From the NCBI GenBank assembly GCA_019828545.1, contig JACVRA010000349.1, positions 1 through 64,000 on the forward strand: a stretch of 64,000 nt of DNA, given 5' to 3'. This DNA is from Paracamarosporium sp. OC-R06-R3. Taxonomy: Eukaryota; Ascomycota; Dothideomycetes; Pleosporales; Didymosphaeriaceae. The notes under the pieces were generated by a model. The model saw nothing but the letters and a program-made list of their open reading frames with translations. It was not told the origin of the DNA and did no database searches. Shown piece after piece: positions 44,233-55,738 of this stretch. Every line of letters begins with the position of its first letter. The stretch's first letter is position 1. Position numbers and translations under genes: made by a program.

Positions 44233-44936
44233 AAGGCATCGATTTGGTTCCTACAAAATACCCTTTGCGCTTGTACATAGATATGTTAATTAGTGTATTA
44301 TAGAGCCGAAGTGCGAGGACACTGTGTTACCCCAGTATAATCGATACTTTTGTCAACTGTACTCTAACCTTCGGTCCGTGGCTTGAAATCATTCAGAGAG
44401 AGCAAACTTGCTCCTTCGCATTGTATAATGAAAGAAGGATATCAATCCAATGATACCTGATGTGAACGTAGCCACCGGCTGTACCAATCGAGTGGGCGTT
44501 GAGTCAGATGTAAGACCCCGGTGAGTCGGCTCCAGAGTGGAGTTACACACTGAATGCTACTCCCCCTTTAGAGTCATTACCGTTATATGGTTTGGTGAGG
44601 ATGACAAGTCATGACTCAACAGGTAACGCAGCAGTCGAATATATTGACCTCGGAACGTTTCCGAAGCTGATCAAAAGATTCAAACAAGTTGTAGAATCCG
44701 ATAGCATAGTGGTATCGATCCTTGTGGCAAGGTGAAAACAATCCTGCGACCCTAAACAGGAGCGGCCGATTACGCTGCCAAGAGGGATCACGTGCGCTCT
44801 ATTAGGTCACAGCGCTGAGGCCACTCAGGCTGAACGGTCAATAAAAACGAGCTCCTCCGTAGTAATACGCCAAGCGAAGTTGCCAGAGCCGAGAAGGCGA
44901 GGATAGAATATGTAGAGCCGAGGCCTCGGGAATGCA
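44233..44936. other. Intergenic, no supported gene
   Basis: Convergent 3' regions; no coherent frame. Confidence 0.5.
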
Positions 44937-45919
44937 TCACGTTTGGTTGGGCATTGGATGCATTGGCGAGCGAAGGGGCCTGCGCATTATCAGATTGATT
45001 CCAGGAGGTTGTGGCGAGGCGCGGGTGAGGTGTGGGAATTGCGCTCTGTAGGCCTCCAGCAGCTCTTCGTTCGGCTTCTGCAAGTTTGTTTCGTTGGCTG
45101 AGACGGTCGCTACGGTGTTCCTAAAGCCAAAGCTGTCTTCAAATTGATTCGGTCCTGAGCTATAATGGCGGCGATCTTCGAAGTAGTCCGCGGGCGGCTG
45201 CAGGAGTGTTGATGGGAAACGCGTCTGGGGCTCGTTCTTGTCTCTCGCAACAATCTTGGAGATGCTGGCTTGGTAGTCTTGGATTAGCTCTTGGTTTCGC
45301 AGAGGTATTTGCGGATTCGATCCGGGTATTACGCTAATTCGCAGGTTGTAAGGTTCGCGCGACTCCGGAAGTGAGCGTGGGGTATCGAGAAGCATTAACG
45401 GCGACGCGTAATTCATGTCTGGAGCAGGAGGTGGTACCTCGATCCTGTGTTGGCGCAGCAGCTTTTCCAGTGCAACGGTCCTGGAGAGCAAAAGACCGTT
45501 CTGCCGTGCCAAACTCTGCATTGCCAAAAACTCAGTCTCCGTCTGGCCCGGGGTTGCAGGCATAGAATCGAATTGTAAATGGCCGGAGGACGGCGTGGGT
45601 GTGTCGCTCTCGGTGTTCGCTCGACGAAGACGTTCTGTTCCGGACTGCAAAGCGACTCGAGAGCGGCCTACTTTTCCAGCGACAAGCACGATGTCTTTCA
45701 ACGTGTCATCTGTGAGGTTTGCGATGTGACGGCGAGCGTGCTGGGGAGCTATGTTAGTTCCACCGACATGTATGCAAATCAAACACATACCACTCGCAGA
45801 TTATTCGCGTGGCCCGTATTGTATTCACACCACCCACAGTGCGTCTCGCAAGCTTCAATCCGGAGACAGTGTTTCCCGCTCTTCGGCCAGGGCCTATGAT
45901 GGTGGTTCAGACACGGCAT
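44937..45919 (-). CDS. Hypothetical protein with N-terminal C2H2 zinc finger
   Basis: Exons 45919-45791 and 45740-44937 (50-bp intron: GTATGT, CTAAC, CCCCAG) give 310 residues. The intron falls inside a zinc-finger-like motif: C-x2-C from CGWC at about 33-36, then x12, then H-x3-H completed by HARRH after the splice, exactly C2H2 spacing. A His/Cys-rich start (MPCLNHHHRP) precedes it. The rest is polar and Pro/Ser/Gln-rich, with a Leu-rich stretch (ARQNGLLLSRTVALEKLL, about 130-147) that may be a short coiled coil. No signal or membrane segment. Probably nuclear (inference); I do not recognise a named family. The alternative acceptor seven bases earlier would end in a stop, which supports the chosen one. 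Confidence 0.7.
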
Positions 45920-46109
45920 GATGGCTATCTAGGTGATATACGCTGAGGGTGCAGGCAAAGCTGCAACTATTTCTATGGATCCGTTCATTGCGAGAAGGGC
46001 GGAGGAAGGACAACTTATACAAGCGACGAGATACAGCCCGCGAAGTGTTGAAAAGGTCCCCAGGCTTAGTATCCGCGAGTATCTGCGGGCTCGTTGCAGG
46101 GGCTTCGTG

Positions 46110-46326
46110 GGATGCATTGGACCCGGGATGCACTGGACCCGCAAAGGAAGCGGTGCGACCTGCCATTGGGTGCGCCTGCAGCCAGCTATATGCTCGTCGC
46201 TTCCACTCCGTATTTTTCTGCCCATCTGCCTCGAGTATAAAATTGATACTCAATCGCTAGCGCCACGGAAGGCGGATCTCGAGGGATGCACTGGACCTAG
46301 GATTCACTGCAGGATACACTGGACCT
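46110..46326. repeat. Dispersed short repeat GGATGCACTGGACC (five degenerate copies)
   Basis: Copies start at 46110, 46126, 46284, 46300 (partial) and 46312, all close to GGATNCACTGGACC. The spacing is 16 bp in the first pair and 12-16 bp in the last three. No surrounding gene. Confidence 0.6.
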
Positions 46327-46341
46327 TGCCGGATGAGGCAG

Positions 46342-46842
46342 CTACGCTAAGTCCGACTCGGCCATGTAGGCACCGAGGCTGCAGCGTGCCCCTGCTGGCG
46401 ACTGCGGCGTAGCGACCGTTATTCGCTGGACGTCCCAGGACCCCTCAAGACACACTTCAGAGAAGTTGGTCGCCTCACCAAGTGGTTGCATGTTCAAGAT
46501 GACCGGTGTATCCTAGCGTGCATCCTCTTCCGTGGTTTTTGGACCTGCCGAAGCTTGGACTCTGGCCTGTAGCTTCAACGATCTGCTCACTCGCCACACC
46601 CCACACGTAGCGGTGAATAATCGGTTTTCGGCATCATATTGCAACGGTTGGCGACCCTTACACTTGTTCTGTGAATCAACTGTTGCCTGCGTCATCAACA
46701 CTAATGCGGTCCTTTGCTCTGCTAAATGTCCTAGCCAAGAATGCTCGTTGGCAAGGGCCGGGTTCTGTTGCAGAAGCGCGATGACCTGGCATAGCGCGGC
46801 GAACAAGATCTGCACATCCTTCGCCCTGCCCTACGGTTACCC
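46342..46842 (-). pseudogene. Possible decayed gene with TAG stop
   Basis: One minus-strand frame runs about 167 codons with a single TAG at 46513-46515. Before it: VIALLQQNPALANEHSWLGH, then LAEQRTALVLMTQATVDSQ; after it: NMQPLGEATNFSEVCLEGSW. The whole seems protein-like but has no ATG; a TAG at 46843 could be a splice acceptor. The leucine/glutamine pattern recalls C-terminal parts of fungal Zn2Cys6 regulators, a weak guess. Confidence 0.3.
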
Positions 46843-46879
46843 GACGCTAAATGGGACGCTACCCCAACGGTGCAGATAG

Positions 46880-47373
46880 TATCCTACCCGCGCTCCCAGC
46901 TCCTAACACGACATGGTGGGTCTGGGGTTTAGATTCAGCCCCCGCAGCATCAGTTCAAAAGAACCAACAAGTCAAATGACGACAAGTTTAGTGTACTGGC
47001 TCATCAAAGCGCAATTTTGTATCAATATAAGTCTGTCCATGGCACTCTGGTGATACGCATCGAGACCACTGCAGCACTATGCAGGTGTAGTATGATGCCG
47101 TTGCAGAATCCCTACTCACGGTTTTCTTCAACATTCTCCCAAAAGTATCAATTGAATATCAGATACAAACCGATATCTCCCATTATCGCTCAACTGCATG
47201 GCTGCCACCATAGGTGGCCGGCTCGCACCACTGTGATATATATTCTCCCCAAAACTGTCCCCTGGTTCTACTCTCACACTACTTTGATCGGTTCCAACTA
47301 ACTGCCCTCTACTGAGTCTGCTTGCCAGTCCCATCATCGCCAGCCGAACCCACTCTCCTACTCAACGGCTACA
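46880..47373. other. Intergenic/promoter, no supported gene
   Basis: Only weak frames; the right end has a CT-rich leader (47310-47370) before the small gene at 47374. Confidence 0.5.
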
Positions 47374-47685
47374 ATGCCAGCCCTCAACGTCACCACCAAT
47401 ACCCCGCTGGCCACGACCAACTCCACCGCCAGTGACCCGAGAATCTGGACCACTCCCATCGTAATCGGTGCTATCTTCGCCGTCCTGGCTGTCATCATTG
47501 GAGTTCCCGGCGCCATCCTCGCTGTCCATAAACTCCAAGCCCGCAAGCGTGCTAAGCAAGGTAGAACTCCATCTCATCTTGAAGCTTTGTTCGAAGTTGT
47601 GTTAATCTAATACTCTCTATTAGGTCAAGGCGCAGTTGAAAACAGGGACGAAGACGGATTGGAGCCAGATGTCGCTATTGACTAG
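47374..47685 (+). CDS. Very small single-pass membrane protein
   Basis: Exons 47374-47560 and 47624-47685 (63-bp intron, GTAGAA donor, TATTAG acceptor, branch TCTAATA) give 82 residues. A Thr/Asn-rich 26-residue outer part with potential N-glycosylation sites (NVT, NST) precedes one membrane helix (about 28-50, IVIGAIFAVLAVIIGVPGAI) and a basic KLQARKRAKQ stop-transfer, then an acidic tail ending VAID. ATG context ACAATGCC is good. Type III membrane topology (outside N-terminus without a cleaved signal) is inferred. Unknown function; similar tiny proteins are common in fungal genomes and often missed in annotation. Confidence 0.65.
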
Positions 47686-48007
47686 CAACGTGAGCACGGC
47701 TGAGCGCTTTGTGGTGTCGAGATTGAGGATAGGGATTGGTTGTTATAGTGGTGGTTTGACGTTTCGCGTTGAAGAATGCTAAGAGTTCAGAGCGAATATA
47801 CCAAATGCGGGTTGTCGTTGATCGATTGGCCACTTTGATAATGCTACATTCGAGCTGACCAAGTCGCTCGCATTCCTATGGAACAGAGGTCTCCATCTTC
47901 AACAAGCGTGAGGTGTGCACTTGAGCAATAACATCAAAACACTCTGAATCAGCAGTACAGGATTGTCGAAAGTGAATATTTTCCTTTGTTTAAGCACTGG
48001 GTATATC

Positions 48008-49145
48008 CTACTCATCCAACTTCAATATCCGCACAGCATTATTCCCAAGAACACCTTTCGCCCGTTCATCGTTGTCAAAAGCCTTCGATATAGCACTGTA
48101 GTTTGCGTTTACACTATGCCACTCCTCGACGTCCTCTTCCAGCGGTGGGAAAAATGGGTGATCCGTACCTGCAATTATTAGCATCAATTCAAATCGCTTT
48201 TATGGATGCACACTTACCAAAAAGCAACCGATCAGCGCCGCTTGCCTCCACTGCAGCGTTCAATCCTACTTCTGAGTAGATGACCGCGTCAAGATAGATG
48301 TTCGTTTTTAATATATCCCAAATCTTGCGACGATTGTCCCTTGTCCCAGCCTTCTTTAAGTGGCCGTCGTGCAATATGCAGCTCTCAATCCGACCAGCAA
48401 GGAACGGCAACGTACCACCCGAATGTGCAAGGAGTACATTAAGCTTGGTAAACCGATCCCACACCCCACTCAACAACATCCTACTCACCGCAATCGTCGT
48501 CTCCAGTGGGAATCCTAACGCAAGCGGAAGCACATGTCCGTACTCGTTTGCTCTAGGCCCATACACCTCTTTCGGCAGACCATAATGAGGATGCAAGAAT
48601 ATCATCTGCCCATGCTTCTCCAACGCCGCCCACGCAGGATCCAAACTCGGATCGTCCAAGCCATTCCCCAGCCCCGATGTCCCCATAATCACACCACGCA
48701 TATACTTCAGCTTTCCTAACCTTTCCACCTCCTTAACAATCGTATCCGCATCCGCGCTAAGAGGAAGCGTACCAAACGCATACAACCGCCCAGGATACCC
48801 CGCACAAATCTCGTTCACGTCGTCGTTGATCTTGCGCGCAGCCTCGCCCGCCTCTTCGCTGGGAAGAAAATCTAACCACGGATTCGCGAGGGAGATTACC
48901 GACTTGTCGATCTTGTGCTGGTCCATGAAAGCGACCTTCTGCTTGATGTCGTAGTACTCGGGTCCGATGGGACGGCCCCGGGATGTCGAGGGCGTGCTGG
49001 GGTCATCTTCACCGGGCAGAATGATTAGGCGGCTGGAGTCAGGCGCGTCTTCGAAGGTGCGGACGTAGGGAACTGTTTTCCGTGTTCGGAGGAGGTCGAC
49101 GTACGAGGGCGGGTAGATGTGCGTGTGGATGTCGACGATGGGCAT
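48008..49145 (-). CDS. ACMSD-like metal-dependent amidohydrolase/decarboxylase
   Basis: Exons 49145-48218 and 48168-48008 (49-bp intron) give 362 residues. The start at 49145 puts MPIVDIHTHIYP at the N-terminus, so the HxH metal motif is at residues 7-9, as always in this family; the longer upstream frame lacks an ATG. Other ligands: HPHYG near residue 195 (His), LAHSGG (His), and FGTDHPFFPP with the catalytic Asp, restored by the splice. Family knowledge: amidohydrolase-2 enzymes such as alpha-amino-beta-carboxymuconate-semialdehyde decarboxylase, gamma-resorcylate and 6-methylsalicylate decarboxylases; they remove CO2 from aromatic acids using Zn or Mn in the cytosol. The exact substrate is not readable. 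Confidence 0.9.
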
Positions 49146-49431
49146 TTTGAAGACGTATTCGGAGGGAGAGAGTGTTTTGGTGAGATTAGTGAGGTGGATG
49201 GTAAAATCTAGATGAAGGTAAAGAGGCAATGGTTTGTTTGATGTGGACAGTGTCGTGGCAGCTCGATGGTACTGCCCCACTCCTCCGTGAGGGGCATCCC
49301 ACCTTCTCGATTGGGGAAGGCTTAGAACGTCTGATTGCGGAGATGGCCGCTATCAACGACGACAGATTATCAAATCAGCAAGACAGATTTTTTTAAGTAT
49401 GCTTTGTACGTAATTAGAAGGCTGACTATGC

Positions 49432-51823
49432 TCACATCATAACCATTCCGATCAAGATAGCCAGTCCCGTAGCCACTGTAGACAATCCAGCGAGACGGCC
49501 AGCTCCACTATTAGAAGGCCCACCAGGTGGGGTCGGACTCGTTCCATTCTCCCCTGATCCTCCGATTCCAGCCTCGAGCACAATGCTCTCAAGCGCCCCG
49601 CTTGCACTCTGCAGAGGAGCAACCAATGCCATTTGACTCCAGCTAAAGAGCGTGTTCCTCCCCCCAAAGACGAAAACCTCGTATCGTCCCTTGAACTCAT
49701 CGTCCACCCAGACTCTGCTACCATTCACAACATCCGTCTCAATGCGAATATTGATCGGGAAGGTAATGGGAACAGGGTGATGAGTAGAGCTTGTAAGATT
49801 AGTCCAGATACGCCCAGGGTGGCCGGGATCGTGACCGTCTGATTCAGATGTTGAGCGGAGGGGGTAGGGGAAGCCGTCAGTGGTAGAAAATACTAGAGTA
49901 GAAGTTCCATTCGCGCTAATGTTGGATGGCACAGTGCCGATGGAAAGCGAAGTATCTGGTCCAAGCAATGTGAACGGTCCCGAAGCCGAGAGCGAGAGCG
50001 TATATGGCGGTCCATATGAGCCCTTACCAAGCGAGATGTTTGACGCGCTGTAGCCACCAGTGCTCGACCATGTAAACAGTGGCGAGTCCCCTCCAGATGG
50101 AACAAATTGGGCAGAAGTCGAGAATCTACGATCAAGATTTTGGCCCGGGGCATTCGCTGTGAGGAGCTCGAGAGAAGAGTCAAAGTCACCAGTGCTCACG
50201 TTGACCCCTCTTGAACCAGACCAAGCACGTGCTGCAACGAGGGGGATGCCGTTTCGGACTGCATAATATCCCTCGAGCTGCGTCGTGGCATCTGGCCCAC
50301 TGTCGCTCCAAGCGGCCAAAATAGCACCTTTGTTTCCGCTTGCGCCTGGCTCTAGCTGTTCCGTGGTATTCACTGGGTTAAATAAGCTTGGGTCCCATTG
50401 CCAGCCTTCCACATTCGCGAAGTTTAACGATCGAGTGTTATTGAAGAACTGAGGGTACGGGGCTGGAAGAATAGGTGTGTGGTCATTCTTTAAGCTCATG
50501 TATGCCCACCAGTCTTCTGAATTGATCAGTTGGTATCCGTCATCCTGGAGCTGCACTGGGTCAGATTGGCCGTACTGCCAGTGCTGGATGATGACATCCT
50601 TGGAAATTGTATAGTTCTCCGATGGCTCATTAGTACCCCATATACGGACACGTTTACCAGAAGTCGAGTTAACGAATTCAGACATCTCATTGACAAAGTT
50701 GATGTAGACATCCGCCAGCGTAGCGTCGTACTCGTCAGCACCAATATGCACTTCCTTGGTTTGGAACCAGGGAAGGAATTCTGACCAAATAGCCTTAACT
50801 GTAGGGATTGCCTCTGGGTGCGAAAGGTTCAGAAGGTCTTTCTTTGCCAGAGCAAGTTCAGGCTTCCATTTTGTAATTGAGAGACAGTGACCTGGGGCTT
50901 CAATCTCAGGAATGACCGTAACGCCTCTTTGTGCGCAGTGCTGTTGGAAGTCTTCAAAATCGGCTCGTGAGAGTGTTTCATTGGGGCGTTGAACGATGCC
51001 TTGCAATTCAGGGTCTTCTGGGTAAAGCGAGAAATGGGAGAAAATTTCGTTCCACGTTTCCTATCACAACGTCAGCTCGAGCGCATAGAAATAAGTGATT
51101 TCGTTCGGCGAGGCGAAAGAATATATTTTCATAATGACAATGAATCGTAGCGGGAACACTTACATTGTGTCCGCGGTTCAGAGGATAGTTGTCGCTGGAG
51201 TGATAATGGAACTCCGACAGCTTGAAGAAAGACGCATAAGTACAGAGCTCTTTCAGAAAGTCTGCTGTATACCATTTTCGACCGGCGTCTAGCATGTATC
51301 CTCGCGTTGCATACGCTGGTGCCTCAACGACCCGTCCCGGATGCAGAGACGTCCCATTGGCAATCAGCAATTCTTGAAGCAGCGTACGCGTTCCCCAAAA
51401 TAAGCCTCTCGAACCGGTGCCGCCAATAAAGACGGTCCCAGTGCCAACTTCCAGCTCATACCCTTCTTCGGTAACGACTCCATTTTCATACGTCAACTGG
51501 CTTGCGTCGCCGGTGAATTTGCCGAGGAAGATCCCAGCGTCTGGGAAAGAGTCGACTTGCTGCACGGTCCAGTTCGCGCCGAACAATTGCGAGAGGTCCT
51601 TGCTGAATGTCTGCGCAAACTCAAGTGCGGTAGGCGGTATGAGCGTCAGTCCCTCGGTATCAGAAACATTTGCGAAAGAACGTTGTAGATATACTGTGCG
51701 AGGAGCATCCTGGAGCGAGAAACCTCCGCTCGCGGAGCCATTGCCTTGGTTCCATTGTACGGGAGGGAGAGGTTGCAGAGCCGCAGCAGCGCCAACAAGC
51801 GCATAGAAGCACTGCAGACGCAT
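49432..51823 (-). CDS. Beta-N-acetylhexosaminidase, GH20, probably GPI-anchored
   Basis: Exons 51823-51164 and 51060-49432 (103-bp intron) give 762 residues. Signal peptide MRLQCFYALVGAAAALQ; an N-terminal GH20b-like domain (EGYELEVGTGTVFIGGTGSRGLFWG); then the TIM barrel with RGYMLDAGRKW, a FHYHSSDN-type strand, RGVTVIPEIEAPGH and HIGADE, giving the catalytic Asp329-Glu330 pair. W-rich segments (HWQYGQ, EGWQWD, AAWSDSGPD) follow. The last 250 residues add a beta-rich domain and end in a Gly/Ser/Pro linker and a hydrophobic tail (LAGLSTVATGLAILIGMVMM), a GPI-attachment-type signal. It removes terminal GlcNAc/GalNAc, probably from chitin oligomers or glycoproteins at the cell surface. The GPI tail and long extra domain set it apart from the common soluble NagA-type enzyme. 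Confidence 0.92.
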
Positions 51824-52787
51824 CTTGTTGGATTCGAAGCTGAACAGCGCTGCGGTGACAGGGAGCCCGCAAGTTTTGTACCCAGGTACATGATCAACAA
51901 CCAGGGCGACCGGGATCAAGTCCTTCTTGATTCGCTCCTCGTCTTCCCCGCATCTTACTCTTGGCTCCTGCGAAGGTTACATTGTGGGATTAGGGAAGCC
52001 TGAAAAGCGGCGGAGGAGCGCACTTGGCGTCTTGTGAACGGTTTGCACGTTATCGTGCGAATGTAGCGCGCGGGTTACATCGTGCCCATAGAGTTTAGGG
52101 CGGGGATCCTGTAGATATGTAGAGTCGGGGCACAAGCTGCATGGTGGGAGGCTTGGGACGGTGAGAGATTACAAGCTTCCAGGAGGTAAAGACCACCTTC
52201 CTATTCAGGCCATCCGGCTTCGGATGGACGAGTTGAGCGGTGAATACGAGCGATACCGCGTCTCGTCGCGTGCTCCCGCCAGAAACACGCTACGCCCGTC
52301 CAGTCTAGCGCAGCATCCCAACATCGACGACAATGTCTGCTTTTGCACACATGGACATCTTCATCTACTGTGCGGACATCATGCCCATTGTCCATCGGAC
52401 ATCTTGCATATGCAGCCAGCTGTCGTACCCTCCAGGACATCCGCTCACCCGCCTATCACAGCTTAGCGCCGTGCGATCGACAGGATGAAATGCCTGTTCC
52501 TGACGTCCCAGTGTGCTGGACGTTAATTTGCAATGCCTACAATTGCACACGCGGAACCTGTCCCAGCACAGCATCCCCAGTCCGCTATGCATGGGACTTC
52601 ATATCAGAAGATGCGGGGAGATAACATGCGGTACATAAAATGCTGTCTCAGCCGTTCACATGCGCACCTAGTCAGGAGCACTGTCCGTCTTCTTCAGGTC
52701 CTGCAAGAGTCGGATTTGCCTGAACTTAAGGGATAGTATTTGGTCCTTTGTCTAAAGCACTCGAGATAGCAAGACATCACGTCAAAG
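51824..52787. other. Divergent promoter region, no supported gene
   Basis: Almost 1 kb between GH20 (minus) and GH47 (plus). Several frames are open but none has coherent protein features or an ATG with family likeness. Confidence 0.55.
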
Positions 52788-54470
52788 ATGGGTTATCTCT
52801 CAAAAGCAGTGCTTGTATGCACAACCCTCGCGGGACTGGCTTCCACCGCAGTCGTTACTCGCGATGATGGCCCCTCATACACCAATGTGACTTATCCAGG
52901 TCAAAAAGGTGACGACTACGACTACACCGGCTTCGAGCCCAACCAAACGAAACGCGCCGATGCCGTCATCGAAATGTTCCGCTTCGCCTGGAACGGATAC
53001 TACAGCATCGCGTTTCCCAACGACGACCTCCTCCCTGTGACTGGAAACTATAGCAACAGCCGCAATGGATGGGGTGTCACCGCCGTTGATGGACTCGACA
53101 CCGCAATCATCATGGAGCAGACCGACATCGTCAATCAGATCCTGGACTTCATCCCGACAATCGATTTCACAAAGGTAGACACCGCTGCGCGCCGTGGTGC
53201 AAGTCTGAGCGTCAGTTTATTCGAGACGAACATTCGTTATGTTGGCGGTCTGCTAGCCGCGTACGACTTGTTGAAGGGCCCCTTCAGCCACCTAGACGTG
53301 GATTCGGACAAGGTCGACGCACTGCTCACACAATGCGTCACTCTCGCGGACACGCTCAAATTCGCCTTCAACACCACGAGCGGTATCCCCGTAAACAACA
53401 TCTTCATCAACAACGGTACATTTGCGCCACGCTACCGAATGGCAGACGGGACTTGGTCCGCCGGTCTCGCCGAACTAGGCTCCCTCGTCATCGAATGGCA
53501 GCATCTATCCGATCTTAGCGGAAACCCAGAGTACGGCGACCTCGCGCAGAAAGCAATGGACTACTTCCTCAAGCCTAGCTCGGAAGTCTGGCCAGGACTG
53601 ACAGGCGGAAACTTCAGCGTGGAAACAGGCGAGATCCTTGACGCATACGGCGGATGGACGTCCGGCAATGACTCCGCATACGAGTACCTCATCAAGATGT
53701 ACGTCTATGACCCAGAAAAATACGCCCTCTACGGCGAGCGCTTCTCCGCAGCCGCCGATTCAACCATCGAGCACCTCCTCTCATCGCCCTCTACCCGCCC
53801 CGACCTCACAATGGCGGGCTCCTTCACCGGCCGCTTCGCCACAAACTACTCGGAGGAACTCGCCTGCTTCATCGGCGGGTCCTTCATCCTGGGGTCCACG
53901 GCGCTCGACCGCCCCGACTGGCTGCAATACGGGCTAGACTTCTCCGAGTTCTGCGCAAACGGGTACCGCTACGCACCCGTGGGGATCGGGCCGACGCTGT
54001 ACTCGTGGAACCTGACGGAGCTGTCGTGGCCGCAGTTCCAGAACCAGAGCGAGTTCTACCAGAAGTCCGGGTGGTTCGTCGACGACAACAACGCGCTGCT
54101 CAACGGGCAGGCGCCCGAGGCCGTCGAGAGCTGGTACTACGCGTACCAGGTCACGGGGAACCAGTACTGGCGCGACGTCGCGTGGGCGTATACGCTTGCG
54201 GAGAACACGACGGAGAGGGTGGGGTCTGGGTTCTCCGGCGTGCTGAATATCTTCGAGGAGGACGGCGGCGGCTGGGATAATATCATGCATAGCTTTACGC
54301 TGGCTGAGGTCCTCAAGTATCAGTATTTGATTCAGGCGCCTGAGGAGAGGAAGGGCATTTGGGATGTTGAGTATGCGGAGGACGGTGTTGGGAAGGGCGG
54401 GAATGTGAATTATTTTGTGTATAATACTGAGGCGCATCCTATGAGGGTGCAGGCGAAGACGCCGATATGA
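52788..54470 (+). CDS. Secreted alpha-1,2-mannosidase-like protein, GH47
   Basis: A single-exon frame of 560 residues with signal peptide (MGYLSKAVLVCTTLAGLAST). GH47 blocks in order: MFRFAWNGYYSIAFPNDDLLPV (about 63-84), NSRNGWGVTAVDGLDTAIIM (90-109), LSVSLFETNIRYVGGLLAAYDLL, FAPRYRMADGTWSAGLAELGSLVIEW, YEYLIKMYV, and the C-terminal YNTEAHPMR, whose Thr is the usual calcium ligand site. Class I mannosidases trim alpha-1,2-mannose from N-glycans with calcium; secreted fungal members act outside the cell. Start ATG in the context CAAAGATGG is clear. Several N-glycosylation sites. GC content rises toward the 3' end (53.9-54.2 kb), giving long spurious frames on the other strand. Confidence 0.93.
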   Translation: MGYLSKAVLVCTTLAGLASTAVVTRDDGPSYTNVTYPGQKGDDYDYTGFEPNQTKRADAVIEMFRFAWNGYYSIAFPNDDLLPVTGNYSNSRNGWGVTAVDGLDTAIIMEQTDIVNQILDFIPTIDFTKVDTAARRGASLSVSLFETNIRYVGGLLAAYDLLKGPFSHLDVDSDKVDALLTQCVTLADTLKFAFNTTSGIPVNNIFINNGTFAPRYRMADGTWSAGLAELGSLVIEWQHLSDLSGNPEYGDLAQKAMDYFLKPSSEVWPGLTGGNFSVETGEILDAYGGWTSGNDSAYEYLIKMYVYDPEKYALYGERFSAAADSTIEHLLSSPSTRPDLTMAGSFTGRFATNYSEELACFIGGSFILGSTALDRPDWLQYGLDFSEFCANGYRYAPVGIGPTLYSWNLTELSWPQFQNQSEFYQKSGWFVDDNNALLNGQAPEAVESWYYAYQVTGNQYWRDVAWAYTLAENTTERVGSGFSGVLNIFEEDGGGWDNIMHSFTLAEVLKYQYLIQAPEERKGIWDVEYAEDGVGKGGNVNYFVYNTEAHPMRVQAKTPI

Positions 54471-54644
54471 GGGGTAGGCGATGGTTGGATGGATGGAAGG
54501 TAGGTTGGCTTGGGATACACTTTGCGCAAGAGAAGGCTTCTGCATGGTAGATGAAGAGATTCCGGACTCGACATATACATAATCGGGTGGGCCATGAACA
54601 TGATAGTGATGATGCAAATGCTTTTTGGGTATATATTTTCGTAC

Positions 54645-55738
54645 TCAGTACGTAGCAGTCAATCTCTTAACGAGATACTCGCCGCTCTTGATGCCTTCGT
54701 ATTTCTTCCCCGTTTCCTCGTATGTGCCCGGTAACGCTTCAATCACCTTCTCGAAGTTCGGGTTGCAGAAGTACGCTACCGAATATCGTGGTGGGTACGT
54801 GTCTGAACTATCGTTATCGACCTTGGGCGGTGGCTCGATGACGCGGTGCTTTGTCGATTTGATGGTGTCGTTGGACCAACGGGCTAGCAGGTCGCCGGCG
54901 TTGATGACGATGGTGCCTGGTATCGGCGTCGCGTTGACGAAGGTGCCCTTCGGACTCCTCACCTGCAACCCGCCACGCTCGTCCTGGAAAAGCAAGGTCA
55001 AGGAACCGTAGTCACTGTGCTCGCCTGCCCTGACTTGCAGCTGCCCGTCGTCCCGCTTGAACATGCTCTTTGGTACGCCGGGATAGTGTAGCAATCTCAG
55101 CGTGTTGTCACCCACGTCTGTATATCCGTCGAACCACTGCTGGTCGATGCCCATGCCCAGGGCGATTGCCCGCATCAGCTTCATATGGAGGTCTTTGCAC
55201 GTGTCGTGGAAGGCGAGCATGACTTCCTTGAAGGTTTTGGCGTCCTCATCTCCCTCGGTCGGCGGCCACATGTTCGGCATGCCTGGCTCGCCTTCTCTGC
55301 CGATCTCCAACGACTCCTTCAAGTCGGGCACCGCGCGCAGCTTGTCCACCTCGCCTTTGCCCTCATCGGGGAGACTGACTTTCTCGCGCCCGTAGCCGCT
55401 GTACCCGCGATTCGCTTCGGGAGAGTACCATGACAGCGCGTCCTTCTGGTCTTGTGATCGCGCGAAGAACTTGGCAGAGTTGGAGAAGACGGTGGAGATG
55501 GTGGACGAGGGGATGCCGTGGTTGGAGAGGTAGATGAAGCCAGCGGTTTGGAAGCCGTTCAGGACGGCCTGGGCGGTCTGTTGTTTCTGGGCCGGGGTGC
55601 CGCTCAGGAAGGCGGAGAAGTCGATGAGCTGAGAAGGAGGTGAGCATTGAGTGTGGTGGTTGTGGGAGGAGGGACGGCGCATACGGGGATCACTAGATCG
55701 TCCTGCGCGACTGCATGGTCAACCTTGATATCTGCCAT
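54645..55738 (-). CDS. 2OG-Fe(II) oxygenase, isopenicillin-N-synthase-like
   Basis: Exons 55738-55685 and 55628-54645 (56-bp intron) give 345 residues: MADIKVDHAVAQDDLVIP, then LIDFSAFLSG. The DIOX_N region GFIYLSNHGI is followed by the 2OG-FeII core: a GEHSDYGSLTLL iron motif (HxD), KHRVIEPP with the distal His, and PPRYSVAYF with the 2-oxoglutarate-binding RxS. GYSGYGREKV and the EIGREGEPG loop are typical of this fungal subgroup. The reaction is oxidation of a small molecule with O2 and 2-oxoglutarate; substrate unknown. The upstream open frame beginning MRRPSS arises from reading through the intron and is not the start. It is unlike the oxygenase at 2063-3160 in sequence, so not a recent copy. 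Confidence 0.92.

Noticed and set aside
49146..49280. N-terminal extension of the amidohydrolase beginning with GQYHRAA
   Set aside because: Starts with GTG; the ATG at 49145 puts the HxH motif where the family has it.
53934..54617. Long minus-strand frame opposite the GH47 gene
   Set aside because: Arg/Leu/Val-rich composition is a shadow of the GC-rich third positions of the GH47 gene.
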